NCBI RefSeq assembly: GCF_000169095.1
Contig: NZ_AAVU01000033.1
Coordinates: 1-64,000, forward strand
Origin: Lyngbya sp. PCC 8106
Lineage (GTDB): Bacteria; Cyanobacteriota; Cyanobacteriia; Cyanobacteriales; Microcoleaceae
DNA: 64,000 nt
Direction of reading: 5' to 3'
The notes beneath the pieces are model-generated. The model was not told the DNA's origin. It saw only the letters and a list, made by a program, of their open reading frames with translations, and did not search any database. The translations under genes and the position numbers were made by a program. Below, piece after piece: positions 50,334 to 59,471 of this stretch; the first letter of the stretch is position 1; the number at the start of each line of letters is the position of its first letter.

Positions 50334-52403
50334 ATGAACGATTTAATACTCTGTCACTTCCTAATCGGGCTACCCGCAGCAGGAAAGTCAACTTTTGCGG
50401 GTAAACTTTCTGCCTTGACTGGATGTAAAATTATCTCAACAGATGCGATTCGCCTCTTACTTTACGGCGATGAAACCGTTCAGGGAAATTGGGATGAAAT
50501 AGAGGCAGAAGTTTTTCGTCAAATTCAGGAAAGTTTGGCAATTCGGAAGCCGATTATTTATGATGCAACCAATGCTAGACGTGCGTGGCGAATGGGGTTT
50601 CTTATGAAGCTTTCCCAACAATTGACAATGGAAGTTCAGTGGATAGCTTGGTATCTGCAAACGCCTTTAGATGTTTGTTTGCAACAGAACCAACAACGAC
50701 TGAGAACCGTTCCCGAACAAATTATCACCCAATTTTATCAAGCACTTCAAAGCTTTCCCCCCGTGACCGCCGAAGGGTTTGTTAAGGTTGTTTCTCTAAA
50801 AGATAGTGAGTTTGACCGCTATTTTATTCAGGAAAAAATTAATTCTTTAAGTCGCAATTGTATTAACCGCCAAAACAGGACTCAAAACTCAACGGTTCGC
50901 TTTCATTCCTATTCTCATTTATTGAATTTTGACCGTTTGCTACATCTAATTTCGCTTTTCATTCATTACCCTGGTTTGGGAAATTTACAGGATACTCATC
51001 CCGAACAACTTCAAGAAATCTTGGGAACTGTTCCTGTTTTTCCAGATAGTTTGGCAGAAATCACCGCCGTAATGAAACAAGTTCAAGGAGAAATTTATGC
51101 TAACCGAGATGCTTTGGCTTCTGATTTGCAGTGTTTACAAACTAACGGTTTAATTGGCGAAGAAGGGTTGTTAGAATTTAGACAAACCGAACCCATCAAA
51201 GTTGAACTTTCCGATTTTACCGGAATAACTCACGCTTATTCTAATCTAAAACCTTTTAAGCGCTTGATGACAACGATTCGCTTGATTCTTACCAAGCCTT
51301 TTCTTCAAAATCAGGGGGAAGGAAGTTTAAAAACTCTTGCTCAAGCTATCTGTAAAGAACTGGAAACGGAAGGGGATTGTTATAATAAACTGAGAAAAGA
51401 TATTGAAAATGTTCTGAAGCCGTTTAAAATTTTGCCAGAGTTTCCGTTACGGGCGGGTTATTTTGCAGGAACTGGAATCCTATCAGTGCTTGAACTCAAA
51501 CAGATATTTGCGATTTTACAATCTCAGGCGAATAGTATTCAAGATCCGATTAGCTTAGAAATTTATGAAACTTTCAAAAACCGCATGGCTTTGAGTGGTT
51601 TATTAACAGAAAGACTCTATCCAACCCGTGCTATTGCTCATCGTTCGATGATAGATGAACGATTATTGCATAAGTCTACTTTATATCACCAAATTAAACA
51701 AGTCGAAGAAGCAATCGTTCACTGTGAATTATTAGAAGTAATTCGTTTAAAGGGACGAGGGAAATTCTCTGGAGACAACGAAGGAATTTTGCAAATCTGG
51801 CCTTTGCAAATCGCCTTTTATCATTCGGCTTGGTATCTCGGATATGAACAGGAGGGGGGAACAGAAGCGGGGTTACTCCGATTTGAACGTTTAGACCGTC
51901 TAGCTTCCCCTGCACCGCAAAAACAGTCTCGTTCTTTGGAAATGCAAGAAATGGCTTTACAACGGTTACATCAGCTATTAGATGCGAGTGTGGGAATGTT
52001 TTTGGGGAATAAGGTCAGTGTCCAACGCCAATTTCTGGGATCTCAAACGGAACGAAAATCTGTTGAAGTAAAGGTCGAGTTGAGATTTGATAATACGATT
52101 TATCCTTTTATCTGTGAGGGAACAAAACGATTTGCGAAAGGAAAGCTGAAAATGTCTCCTCCTCTAGTCGGAAGTGTGACGGCTTCTAAACGGTTGTTTT
52201 CTCTCAACAGAACGAAAGATCCTCGATTTCCTAATCAACTCCAGACGATTTTTCCCTGTTGGTCTTTGAATGATGTAGATTTACAGCGATGGATTGTCGG
52301 GTTTGGAAATCATGTAAAGGTAATTCAACCTTTAGAATTAAGGGTGAAAATTCAAAATATTGGTGAACAAATTCAACAGATTTATGCGACAACTACAAAC
52401 TAA
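50334..52403 (+). CDS. P-loop kinase fused to a WYL-type domain, CRISPR-associated
   Basis: 689 aa. Walker A G12-L-P-A-A-G-K-S-T20 and the following STDAIRLLLYGDE and IIYDATNARR put the N-terminal 160 residues in the polynucleotide-kinase-like (AAA_33) group. Residues about 470-560 contain W500-Y-L in SAWYLGYEQ, then GLLRFERLDRL, the core of a WYL ligand-binding domain. The region between is unassigned helix-rich sequence. WYL domains sense nucleotides and control CRISPR loci, so this may sense a signal of the type III system and modify RNA ends or regulate it. It starts 4 nt after the CARF-HEPN gene. Confidence 0.7.
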   Translation: MNDLILCHFLIGLPAAGKSTFAGKLSALTGCKIISTDAIRLLLYGDETVQGNWDEIEAEVFRQIQESLAIRKPIIYDATNARRAWRMGFLMKLSQQLTMEVQWIAWYLQTPLDVCLQQNQQRLRTVPEQIITQFYQALQSFPPVTAEGFVKVVSLKDSEFDRYFIQEKINSLSRNCINRQNRTQNSTVRFHSYSHLLNFDRLLHLISLFIHYPGLGNLQDTHPEQLQEILGTVPVFPDSLAEITAVMKQVQGEIYANRDALASDLQCLQTNGLIGEEGLLEFRQTEPIKVELSDFTGITHAYSNLKPFKRLMTTIRLILTKPFLQNQGEGSLKTLAQAICKELETEGDCYNKLRKDIENVLKPFKILPEFPLRAGYFAGTGILSVLELKQIFAILQSQANSIQDPISLEIYETFKNRMALSGLLTERLYPTRAIAHRSMIDERLLHKSTLYHQIKQVEEAIVHCELLEVIRLKGRGKFSGDNEGILQIWPLQIAFYHSAWYLGYEQEGGTEAGLLRFERLDRLASPAPQKQSRSLEMQEMALQRLHQLLDASVGMFLGNKVSVQRQFLGSQTERKSVEVKVELRFDNTIYPFICEGTKRFAKGKLKMSPPLVGSVTASKRLFSLNRTKDPRFPNQLQTIFPCWSLNDVDLQRWIVGFGNHVKVIQPLELRVKIQNIGEQIQQIYATTTN

Positions 52404-52428
52404 AATCTGAATTTTTCTTAAATCAATT

Positions 52429-52462
52429 CCCCCTCTCTTTCTCAAAAAAGGGGGATTTTTTT
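52429..52462 (+). terminator. intrinsic terminator of the cmr operon
   Basis: CCCCCT (52429-52434) pairs with AGGGGG (52449-52454) and seven T follow. Confidence 0.85.
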
Positions 52463-52481
52463 AATGCAATTTTATCTGAAC

Positions 52482-52649
52482 TTAATCGTCATAGGGACTT
52501 CCCCAATCTACGGGATCTTCTGTTGTTCTGCGTTTCAACTCAATACGATTTGCATAAAATCGGCGTGGAGGCGGTTCAGGCCTGGGTGCTGACGGCCAAA
52601 AAATTGACATTAATAATACTACTGCGATCGCTAATCCTACTCCGTCCAA
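52482..52649 (-). CDS. small single-pass membrane protein (55 aa)
   Basis: From a TTG at 52649, preceded by the RBS GGGAGAATAAA: LDGVGLAIAVVLLMSIFWPS, a membrane helix, then a Pro/Arg-rich tail (PRPEPPPRRFYANRIELKRR) and an acidic end. It sits between the cmr operon terminator and the CRISPR array, on the strand of the array and cas1/cas2. No family is recognised; an internal ATG at 52607 is a weaker start. Confidence 0.5.
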   Translation of the reverse strand: MDGVGLAIAVVLLMSIFWPSAPRPEPPPRRFYANRIELKRRTTEDPVDWGSPYDD

Positions 52650-52737
52650 TTTTATTCTCCCTGATATTAGTTTTCTTCTATTAGGATGAACTATTTTTTG
52701 AGGACAGAGAAGACTTTTGATGCGAACAACAAGTTTT

Positions 52738-52766
52738 TATTTACTCCATTTTCTGAAAATAGCGAC
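52738..52766 (-). repeat. degenerate terminal CRISPR repeat
   Basis: TTCTGAAAATAGCGAC keeps the right part of the repeat with a few changes; the left part is eroded. It lies 40 nt before the first intact repeat and marks the leader-distal end. Confidence 0.7.
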
Positions 52767-52806
52767 ACCGAGGGCAAACAGTTAATTCTATTTATTTGTT
52801 GTCTCA

Positions 52807-54107
52807 GTTTCCATTAATTCCACTATTCCGAAGAATAGCGACTTGACAGGAATGGGAACGTTAGACAAAAAGGATTCTCAATTGTTTCCATTAATTCCAC
52901 TATTCCGAAGAATAGCGACCAGCCTTGAACTGTTCAAGTTGAGATTGGTACATCTTGTTTCCATTAATTCCACTATTCCGAAGAATAGCGACATGAACTT
53001 TCGTTACTTAATCTAAAGATTACTGCTCTATCAGTAGGTTTCCATTAATTCCACTATTCCGAAGAATAGCGACTGAAGCCGTTGGAGATGCCGTTGGTTC
53101 TCCAATTCTGTTTCCATTAATTCCACTATTCCGAAGAATAGCGACAAAATGGTCGTTTATCGAATAAATAACCAAGAACAGTTGGTTTCCATTAATTCCA
53201 CTATTCCGAAGAATAGCGACTGACTTGGCAACGCATAGACTCGTTAGAAGCCTTGTTTCCATTAATTCCACTATTCCGAAGAATAGCGACCAGGGAAAAG
53301 AAATGGAAGAAGATTTACAGGAGGAGTTTCCATTAATTCCACTATTCCGAAGAATAGCGACACCCCTAGAACTCACGATAGGACGAATTATGTCTATGTT
53401 TCCATTAATTCCACTATTCCGAAGAATAGCGACCGGACTCCGATAGTCGAGATAGGTTTCTCCGTAATGGAGTGTTTCCATTAATTCCACTATTCCGAAG
53501 AATAGCGACATACCAAAAGCTTGTTGCATTGATTGACGCAACAGTGTTTCCATTAATTCCACTATTCCGAAGAATAGCGACTACAAGGCAATAAAATTCT
53601 CGTTATTGCCGATGAGTTGCTATGTTTCCATTAATTCCACTATTCCGAAGAATAGCGACTTGCTATCAGCAATCGTAGGGGCTGCTGACAACGTTTCCAT
53701 TAATTCCACTATTCCGAAGAATAGCGACTTGAAGTTTCGGGTGAAAATGTTGGGGATGAAATCCGTTTCCATTAATTCCACTATTCCGAAGAATAGCGAC
53801 ATGCAAGCGGAGTTTCGAGAACGTCCACTAATCTCGTTTCCATTAATTCCACTATTCCGAAGAATAGCGACACGAATTTAATGATTGACACTTGACAATC
53901 GGCACTTAAAGATAGTTTCCATTAATTCCACTATTCCGAAGAATAGCGACATACATTTCGATGATCACTTTATTTTTTATGGCGGGAGCCTTCTTCCGTT
54001 TCCATTAATTCCACTATTCCGAAGAATAGCGACGCTTTAGGTGAGAAGCCGATCAAGGGCTACTCTCGCAAGTTTCCATTAATTCCACTATTCCGAAGAA
54101 TAGCGAC
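52807..54107 (-). CRISPR. CRISPR array, 18 repeats and 17 spacers
   Basis: The 36-bp direct repeat (begins GTTTCCATTA, ends AGCGAC on the plus strand) occurs 18 times with no changes seen by eye. The 17 spacers vary from 33 to 47 bp (41, 37, 45, 36, 39, 34, 35, 36, 40, 36, 42, 33, 36, 35, 43, 47 and 38 in order), a spread usual for type III. Read on the minus strand each repeat ends ATGGAAAC, the common 5'-handle end of crRNAs, and contains the hairpin CTATTC-TTCG-GAATAG. The degenerate repeat at the left and the cas1/cas2 genes on the same strand to the right also support minus-strand transcription from 54.1 kb. Confidence 0.97.
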
Positions 54108-54284
54108 TCCTCTCTATTAAAACCCTTATCCAGTCGGATGTCTAGAGGAGGTTTGCGAGGCTCACCAAAATCGAGCCAATTTTTGTCTCACCCGAACGGG
54201 ATAAAATCGCTGAAACTAATACGGAGTATACTATCGAGGCTCCCAACGAAATCTCGTCAATACAGCCATTTTTCCTGAGCCTCG
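54108..54284 (-). promoter_or_regulatory. CRISPR leader region
   Basis: The A/T-rich gap between the array and cas2. It holds an exact inverted repeat GCGAGGCTCA (54155-54164)/TGAGCCTCGC (54276-54285). By position it should contain the array promoter and integration signals for new spacers. Confidence 0.6.
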
Positions 54285-54563
54285 CTAAACAATTATTGAA
54301 CGGGGAGCTTCAGCAACAGGTTGACCTACGCCCCAAGCTTCAACTTGATTCCAAGTGTGTCCAGACAGGGGATAGAAGCGAATGCGGTCTTCCTGCAAAT
54401 TCACCCGAAGTTTCATCCGTTTTCGCAACTCATTGTATTTATGGGGAGTTAGAACGCATTCAAAAACCGAGTATTGAACTCGCTTTCCATAACCTTCGAG
54501 CAGATTAGAAACCCGTCTTCGGCGTTGGTTACTGGGAATGTCATAAGCTACAACATACAGCAT
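54285..54563 (-). CDS. cas2: Cas2 adaptation endoribonuclease subunit
   Basis: 92 aa, starting MLYVVAYDIPSNQRRRRVSN, the Cas2 beta-strand with the conserved Asp (YDI), and VQYSVFECVL, the second strand of the ferredoxin fold. Cas2 bridges two Cas1 dimers in spacer integration. It begins 3 nt after the cas1 stop, so both are in one operon. Confidence 0.95.
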   Translation of the reverse strand: MLYVVAYDIPSNQRRRRVSNLLEGYGKRVQYSVFECVLTPHKYNELRKRMKLRVNLQEDRIRFYPLSGHTWNQVEAWGVGQPVAEAPRSIIV

Positions 54564-54566
54564 AAT

Positions 54567-55559
54567 TTAACGGTTCAGGTAAGGTTGATATTGATTAGCC
54601 GAATCGTAAACAAACCGCTTAAAGACTTTAACTTGTTGGTTAATTAAATCCCAACGAGGTTGAGAATCTCCCGAATTACTAGACACTTTTTCTTCCATCC
54701 GCAATACAAAAGCCTTTAAATATTTGACTCGTCCTGAATTATTGAGATAACAGCCACCGTTGCGATATTCAAAATCGGCTTCAGCATTAACTATTTTTCG
54801 GTTAATCAAATACAACACAAGAGAATCAACAATCGGTGCGCGAAATTCTTCTATCAAATCCGAAGCCAAAGCTGCATGGCGTTCACTAGCTTGATGCAAA
54901 CACCCAAAGTAAGGATCGAGTCCCTGAAGTTCAATCAAACTATAGATGTGATTCCATAGGACTTGATACCCAAAACTTAATAAAGCGTTGGTCGGATTTC
55001 CGGGTGGACGTTTAGAGCGTTCGGTGAATACAAATTCTGAATTGCTGATAGAAGTTCCAAAGGCCTTAAAATACACAGCCGCTCCCGCTCCTTCTAAGCC
55101 CATCAATCGTTCCCAAGTTTCGGAGTTTCTTGCCTTCTCTGTCAAGTAATTTAAACTCTTAATCGCTAAATCAAGAATTTCAGAAGGTTTACGGCGATAT
55201 TGACGTTGCAAAAGGGTTCGAGAATTCTTCAGTTTAGCTTGCACAATCTGACGGGCAACTAAGAGTTTATGTTTGGCAGAAAGTTGTTGTTGATGACGAC
55301 TAAGATAGCGATAACCCTGCTGAACCGGAAGAATGCGCCCATAGCAGCGACCCGTTTTTGAGAGATAGCCAATGGGAATATTACGCTTAAGACAAGCTTG
55401 AATTGCCTGAGTAGTAACTTGAGATTTACCAAATATTAAAACCTGTTCGACTAGGGGAAGCTGCACTTCAACTTCTACGGTCTGATTTCGCTTAATTTGT
55501 AAGGTTTCTTGAGCTTTGTAAACCGAACATCCTGGCTGAGACACATATAAAGTTAGCAT
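54567..55559 (-). CDS. cas1: Cas1 integrase of CRISPR adaptation
   Basis: 330 aa from the ATG at 55559 (MLTLYVSQPGCSVYKAQETL), RBS GGAAG. The core has LMGLEGAGAAVYFKAF (conserved Glu), the CLHQASERHAALASDL segment with the conserved His, and LIEEFRAPIVDSLVL, which carries the acidic metal ligands. It is a normal length with no reverse transcriptase or Cas6 fusion. Confidence 0.95.
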   Translation of the reverse strand: MLTLYVSQPGCSVYKAQETLQIKRNQTVEVEVQLPLVEQVLIFGKSQVTTQAIQACLKRNIPIGYLSKTGRCYGRILPVQQGYRYLSRHQQQLSAKHKLLVARQIVQAKLKNSRTLLQRQYRRKPSEILDLAIKSLNYLTEKARNSETWERLMGLEGAGAAVYFKAFGTSISNSEFVFTERSKRPPGNPTNALLSFGYQVLWNHIYSLIELQGLDPYFGCLHQASERHAALASDLIEEFRAPIVDSLVLYLINRKIVNAEADFEYRNGGCYLNNSGRVKYLKAFVLRMEEKVSSNSGDSQPRWDLINQQVKVFKRFVYDSANQYQPYLNR

Positions 55560-55852
55560 GAACTGCAACTTCCTTTCAGTCTTAGACAATTGCAAAATAG
55601 ATTATCCATTGCAAATGACCTCTTGAATAAGATTGAACGTTACACCTTTATCCCCAAACTAAACCTCTATCATTCCGTAATATCTTCCTCTGTTTTAGAT
55701 AAAATCCTAGAAAATATTAACTGTTTAAAGGAATCATTAAATAAACTTAAAGTCCCATAAAAATCTTGGTATATTTTATCAAGATACTATAAAGTTTTAT
55801 CCTAGAATTATTCTTTAATATTCTATTAACTAATCTTTAATATTCTCTTTAC
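55560..55852. other. A/T-rich intergenic region upstream of cas1
   Basis: No gene. It contains a direct repeat TCTTTAATATTCT (55812-55824 and 55834-55846), starts 22 bp apart, close to the stop of the exonuclease-ATPase gene, and TTGCAAA pairs near 55590-55615. It probably carries the cas1 promoter. Confidence 0.35.
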
Positions 55853-58342
55853 TTAATTCAAGCAATTCCAAAGCCAAAAATGGCGAGTTTCAGAGAGGAT
55901 AAAGGGTATGGCATCATCAGCAGTTGTGTCTAAGTCTCGGTTTTGGATATCAACGGTGGTTTGGTAAATCAGTTCAAAGAGTATACGCTGTTCGGAGTCT
56001 AAAATAACCAACTGTCCATTAGCCGAATTTTGAAACTTCTCCAACTCCTGAAATCCTTTATAGCCCGTGATTTCATAATCCATTTCATCTCGGCAGAGGA
56101 TAAACTGAAGTTCACGATGATAGCTGAGTAGTTCGTTATAATTTTTCATACGGTGAAAGAAGGAGTTGCCGCTAAGGTGTAAAAACCCAATTACGCATTG
56201 ATGCTTTTCAGTAGCAATCACCAAATGTTCAGGAAGCACTCGTTTTCCTAAGCTTAACGTTGTTATTTCCAACTGCTGCCAAGTTGATTGAAAAAACTGA
56301 ATAATTGTCTCTAGTTTACCTACATCATCGCTATCAGTTAGCACTTGGGGTTGGCTAAAATTAGCCGTTAATCTTGCTTTTTGTTGACTAAAATAGTCTT
56401 TTAAAGTGTGAGAATTATACGTTACTCTAGAACGAGAAGGAAGGGAAAGTGCAACAACTTCATCAGCCTGTTCAATCGGTTCAAGGTCAAATATAACCTC
56501 ATCCGTATGGTCAATTTTTTGTTGTTCAGGGATAATAACTGCTTCAATTGCTTCTACTTCAATATCAAGCTTTTCGGCTATCCTAGACATCAATTGTTCC
56601 ATCCGCTCTAGCCGTTCGTTAAAGTCTTGCCAGGGTGGTGCAGAACTATGAGTAGGAATCTTAGAAGGTACATCAGTATCAATTTGAGGTAAAGCTATCC
56701 CCTGCACTTTCTGGCGATAAACATTGGATGCAGCATTTAAAATTGCTCGGATAGAGTCCGCTTGCAAAATCTTATTAAGTTCTAATGCAGTAAATAGTTC
56801 ATCAATATTCACCCCGACCGTTTCTGCTCTAAGATTTAGTAAACGTTTTAAACTATCAGAATCCGGCTTTCTAAGGATAATCTGAGATTGAGAAATCCGA
56901 TCTACCACAGACCCATCAAATACCTGTTGAAATTGCTGCCAACGTTCAGGAAACAAATTCAAGATTACTAAACTATTAGGAACATGAGTTAAAATTTCCT
57001 TAATCGCCTCTCCAAAACTCCGAAGCAAACGTGCATTATGGGGTAATCCTAACCCTTCTAGTTGGTCAAATATAATCAGCAAAGGCTTCTCTAACAATGA
57101 TAAACAGCCTAATACTTTAATCGCCTCTAAGGAAACTTCTTCGCGACTCATCCCTTCTGGCCAGGAAGAAAGTTTTACCCGTTCTAGTTCCTCACCAGGT
57201 AAGTCATTCATTGCCAGCCATTGAGTTACGATTTGGCGCCGGGAGGAATCACTATAGCTGCAAAACCTCACAATACCCTTGAGAATTTGGGGCGCATATC
57301 CAGCAGTAGAAAAGTTGGCGACCCACCATTCTAAAGCCCGTTTTTCAATATGTTGCCAATAGCTCCATCGAGTTTTTGTTTCAGCCTGGGCTAGACCGGA
57401 GAATAGTTTGAGCGGCCCCTTCTGAATTACCTGCAAAATTTTATCATCCTTCTGAGTTGAAAAGCCAGAAGAATCGTGCTGCGATTGTATAATTTTTGCA
57501 AAACTATGGGCAAGTAAATGTTCTAATTGAGTATGAGAACTAGACGGTACGGGCTGAATTAAAGACTCAAGAATGCGACTGTAGGTGTGGAAGATGACCG
57601 CTTCAGCATTATTGGGTTGGCGGATATAGAGTAGGCGATTCGTATCTAAAATCTCTCTAGCAAGTCTCATCATTAAATGGGTTTTTCCTGAACCGGGTTC
57701 CCCAATCACAATAATTCCCCGGCTTTGATGATTACTATCTTGACTAATTTCATCAACAATCGTGGTTAGAGTATGAAACTCCCCTTCAAAAATCTCCCGC
57801 CAGTCAGGATGCTGCTGAAAAGGAGTATCAACCCGATTATTAACAAAAGGATTGGGCTTAGATTTTAGTTGGGTAATAATAGACTGTTTCATCAGATGTT
57901 GATAAAGTTGGTGGGTAAAAAGGGCATCGTATTTCGCTCGGTGAGCCAAACTAGAATTGAAGCGCTTGCCGTTGATTTTAAGATGTAAGAATTTACTCAG
58001 AGCTTCCAGAGAATAACTCTGCATTCGAGGATAATAAAATTTGCTGAGTTCCCAGGTACATCTAATAGTCAACTTTGGTGGTGTGATTCCCGCAGCTTTG
58101 AAAGAATAATATAGAACTTTTAAATCGTGTTCGGCGTAGTGGAAAACTAAGATTTTGTTTTGAATAACCTTGATAAAATTGTTGAGTACCGTTTCCAACA
58201 TTTGTACTCGAATCCCCGTTTTGATAGATTGTGAAGAATTTGTGACTATTGCCTCAAAAATTAAGATACCCGAAGAATCAATAACTGCAATCTCTTTGAG
58301 GAGAGGATTTCCCTCGGTATCAACAACTACATAGTCCGGCAT
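55853..58342 (-). CDS. DEDDh exonuclease fused to P-loop ATPase
   Basis: 829 aa. Residues 1-150 are a DnaQ-like exonuclease with D8-T-E10 (VVVDTEGN), D73 (YAEHDLKVL) and H134...D139 (LAHRAKYDAL), the DEDDh set. An ATPase module follows: Walker A G214-EPGSGKT221 and Walker B LLIIFDQLEG (421-430), with NTPase-like sensor regions (LRSFGEAIKEILTHVPNSLV). The last 250 residues are unassigned. It lies upstream of cas1-cas2 on the same strand. Exonuclease partners trim prespacers in several CRISPR systems, so a role in adaptation is a fair inference; a stand-alone defence ATPase-nuclease is the alternative. It has no near CTACCG leader at normal spacing. Confidence 0.7.
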   Translation of the reverse strand: MPDYVVVDTEGNPLLKEIAVIDSSGILIFEAIVTNSSQSIKTGIRVQMLETVLNNFIKVIQNKILVFHYAEHDLKVLYYSFKAAGITPPKLTIRCTWELSKFYYPRMQSYSLEALSKFLHLKINGKRFNSSLAHRAKYDALFTHQLYQHLMKQSIITQLKSKPNPFVNNRVDTPFQQHPDWREIFEGEFHTLTTIVDEISQDSNHQSRGIIVIGEPGSGKTHLMMRLAREILDTNRLLYIRQPNNAEAVIFHTYSRILESLIQPVPSSSHTQLEHLLAHSFAKIIQSQHDSSGFSTQKDDKILQVIQKGPLKLFSGLAQAETKTRWSYWQHIEKRALEWWVANFSTAGYAPQILKGIVRFCSYSDSSRRQIVTQWLAMNDLPGEELERVKLSSWPEGMSREEVSLEAIKVLGCLSLLEKPLLIIFDQLEGLGLPHNARLLRSFGEAIKEILTHVPNSLVILNLFPERWQQFQQVFDGSVVDRISQSQIILRKPDSDSLKRLLNLRAETVGVNIDELFTALELNKILQADSIRAILNAASNVYRQKVQGIALPQIDTDVPSKIPTHSSAPPWQDFNERLERMEQLMSRIAEKLDIEVEAIEAVIIPEQQKIDHTDEVIFDLEPIEQADEVVALSLPSRSRVTYNSHTLKDYFSQQKARLTANFSQPQVLTDSDDVGKLETIIQFFQSTWQQLEITTLSLGKRVLPEHLVIATEKHQCVIGFLHLSGNSFFHRMKNYNELLSYHRELQFILCRDEMDYEITGYKGFQELEKFQNSANGQLVILDSEQRILFELIYQTTVDIQNRDLDTTADDAIPFILSETRHFWLWNCLN

Positions 58343-58488
58343 TAAATCAGAACGGTAGATTTGCTTGTATGATAAACTTTGGAATGAACTCTGTCAATTT
58401 ATTTAAGGTTTTGCTTGGTTTCGGAAAATTTCAGTTTTACTTTGTTCAAGATACGTTTAATTCAAATTAAATTGATATAGAGAAGATT

Positions 58489-58848
58489 ATGAATAGAATC
58501 AGAAATACTTTATTTGGTTTTATGGCATCTCTGAAGCCAAAGTCTAATAAACTTGAACTGCAAACCTATGGAAAAAATACTCTTTCTGTCGAACAAACCG
58601 AAGCACTCATCAAATGGCTAATGGAAGGGTTTATTGAAGAAAACTATTGCGGCAAAGCCCACCTCATCTTTGATAAGGGAAATTGGGATATTCAGGGGTA
58701 TACTCTAATGGCAGTCTTACGGGAAGAACCTATGTTTCTCTATAGATTGGGAACGACCCCCTCACCAACTCAAGCCGGGGTAAAATGGGAACTAACTCAA
58801 CATCCGAGCATGAGATTGTATCAACTTGTGGGTGATGTATTGGAATAA
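58489..58848 (+). CDS. hypothetical protein
   Basis: 119 aa, no family recognised. The N-terminus is amphipathic (MNRIRNTLFGFMASLKPKSN), followed by an alpha/beta body (WLMEGFIEENYCGKAHLIFD). It is a single gene, 35 nt before the GIY-YIG gene. Confidence 0.5.
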   Translation: MNRIRNTLFGFMASLKPKSNKLELQTYGKNTLSVEQTEALIKWLMEGFIEENYCGKAHLIFDKGNWDIQGYTLMAVLREEPMFLYRLGTTPSPTQAGVKWELTQHPSMRLYQLVGDVLE

Positions 58849-58883
58849 ATCTCTAGATTATCAATCTTATAAAAACTCATAAA

Positions 58884-59441
58884 ATGGAACAACTTGACCT
58901 ATTCAACTATCCCGCCCAACCAATATTCAAATCTCAACAGTCCCGGTTAACGATGGACAGTCAAACGTTCATGGATTGGAAGTCCAGGATATTTAACCAT
59001 CAACAAACCATTCTCAGCAGTCCCCCTCCCCAACAGATGAGTTTGTTTGACCTCAAGCCCAATCACTGCGACCCCGAACAAATTAATCCCTTTGAGTTAA
59101 GACTTCAGAACTGGGAATTTTTCACTATGCCCGATGATGGGGACAAGACTTGTATCTATTTCATTATTGATACTGCCCTGCCGTTGTTACTTTATGTTGG
59201 GGAAACAAAACAAACCCCGAAGGAAAGATGGACTGGAGTTCACGACTGCCGGGGATATATTGAGAATTATCTGGCTCTAAACTACCAATATCAGATTAAG
59301 AATTTTGTGGGAATCGGCTTTTGGTGGGATACTCCGATTGATAGGAAGGCAAGACAACAGTTAGAACAGAAGTTAATTCAACGGTGGAAGTCGCCGTTTA
59401 ATAAGGAGTGTTGGAAGTGGTGGGGGAAACCGTTTGGGTAG
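58884..59441 (+). CDS. GIY-YIG nuclease family protein
   Basis: 185 aa. The catalytic module is at about 90-170: TCIYFIIDTALPLLLYVGET (GIY-YIG equivalents) then KERWTGVHDCRGYIENY and LEQKLIQRWKSPFNK, with the conserved Arg/Glu and Asn. The N-terminal 60 residues are an unstructured Gln/Ser-rich arm. It should cut DNA or act in repair; it is a neighbour of another GIY-YIG protein. Confidence 0.75.
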   Translation: MEQLDLFNYPAQPIFKSQQSRLTMDSQTFMDWKSRIFNHQQTILSSPPPQQMSLFDLKPNHCDPEQINPFELRLQNWEFFTMPDDGDKTCIYFIIDTALPLLLYVGETKQTPKERWTGVHDCRGYIENYLALNYQYQIKNFVGIGFWWDTPIDRKARQQLEQKLIQRWKSPFNKECWKWWGKPFG

Positions 59442-59471
59442 ATTGTTCTAGAGAATTATTCGATGTCGAGT

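Noticed and set aside
53020..53881. Long open frames with repeated VSINSTIPKNSD or its antisense LFFGIVELMET units
   Set aside because: They are translations of the CRISPR repeats and spacers, not genes.
52843..54071. Spacers matching sequences in this window
   Set aside because: No match was seen by eye, but I could not run a systematic comparison, so this is only a negative impression.
42816..54563. A cas6 gene in the CRISPR locus
   Set aside because: All frames between cmr2 and cas1 are assigned; none has the Cas6 glycine-rich RAMP end.
58353..58358. CTACCG near the start of the exonuclease-ATPase gene
   Set aside because: It lies only 10 nt from the ATG, has no second box and follows no terminator, so it does not fit the 32-41 nt rule.
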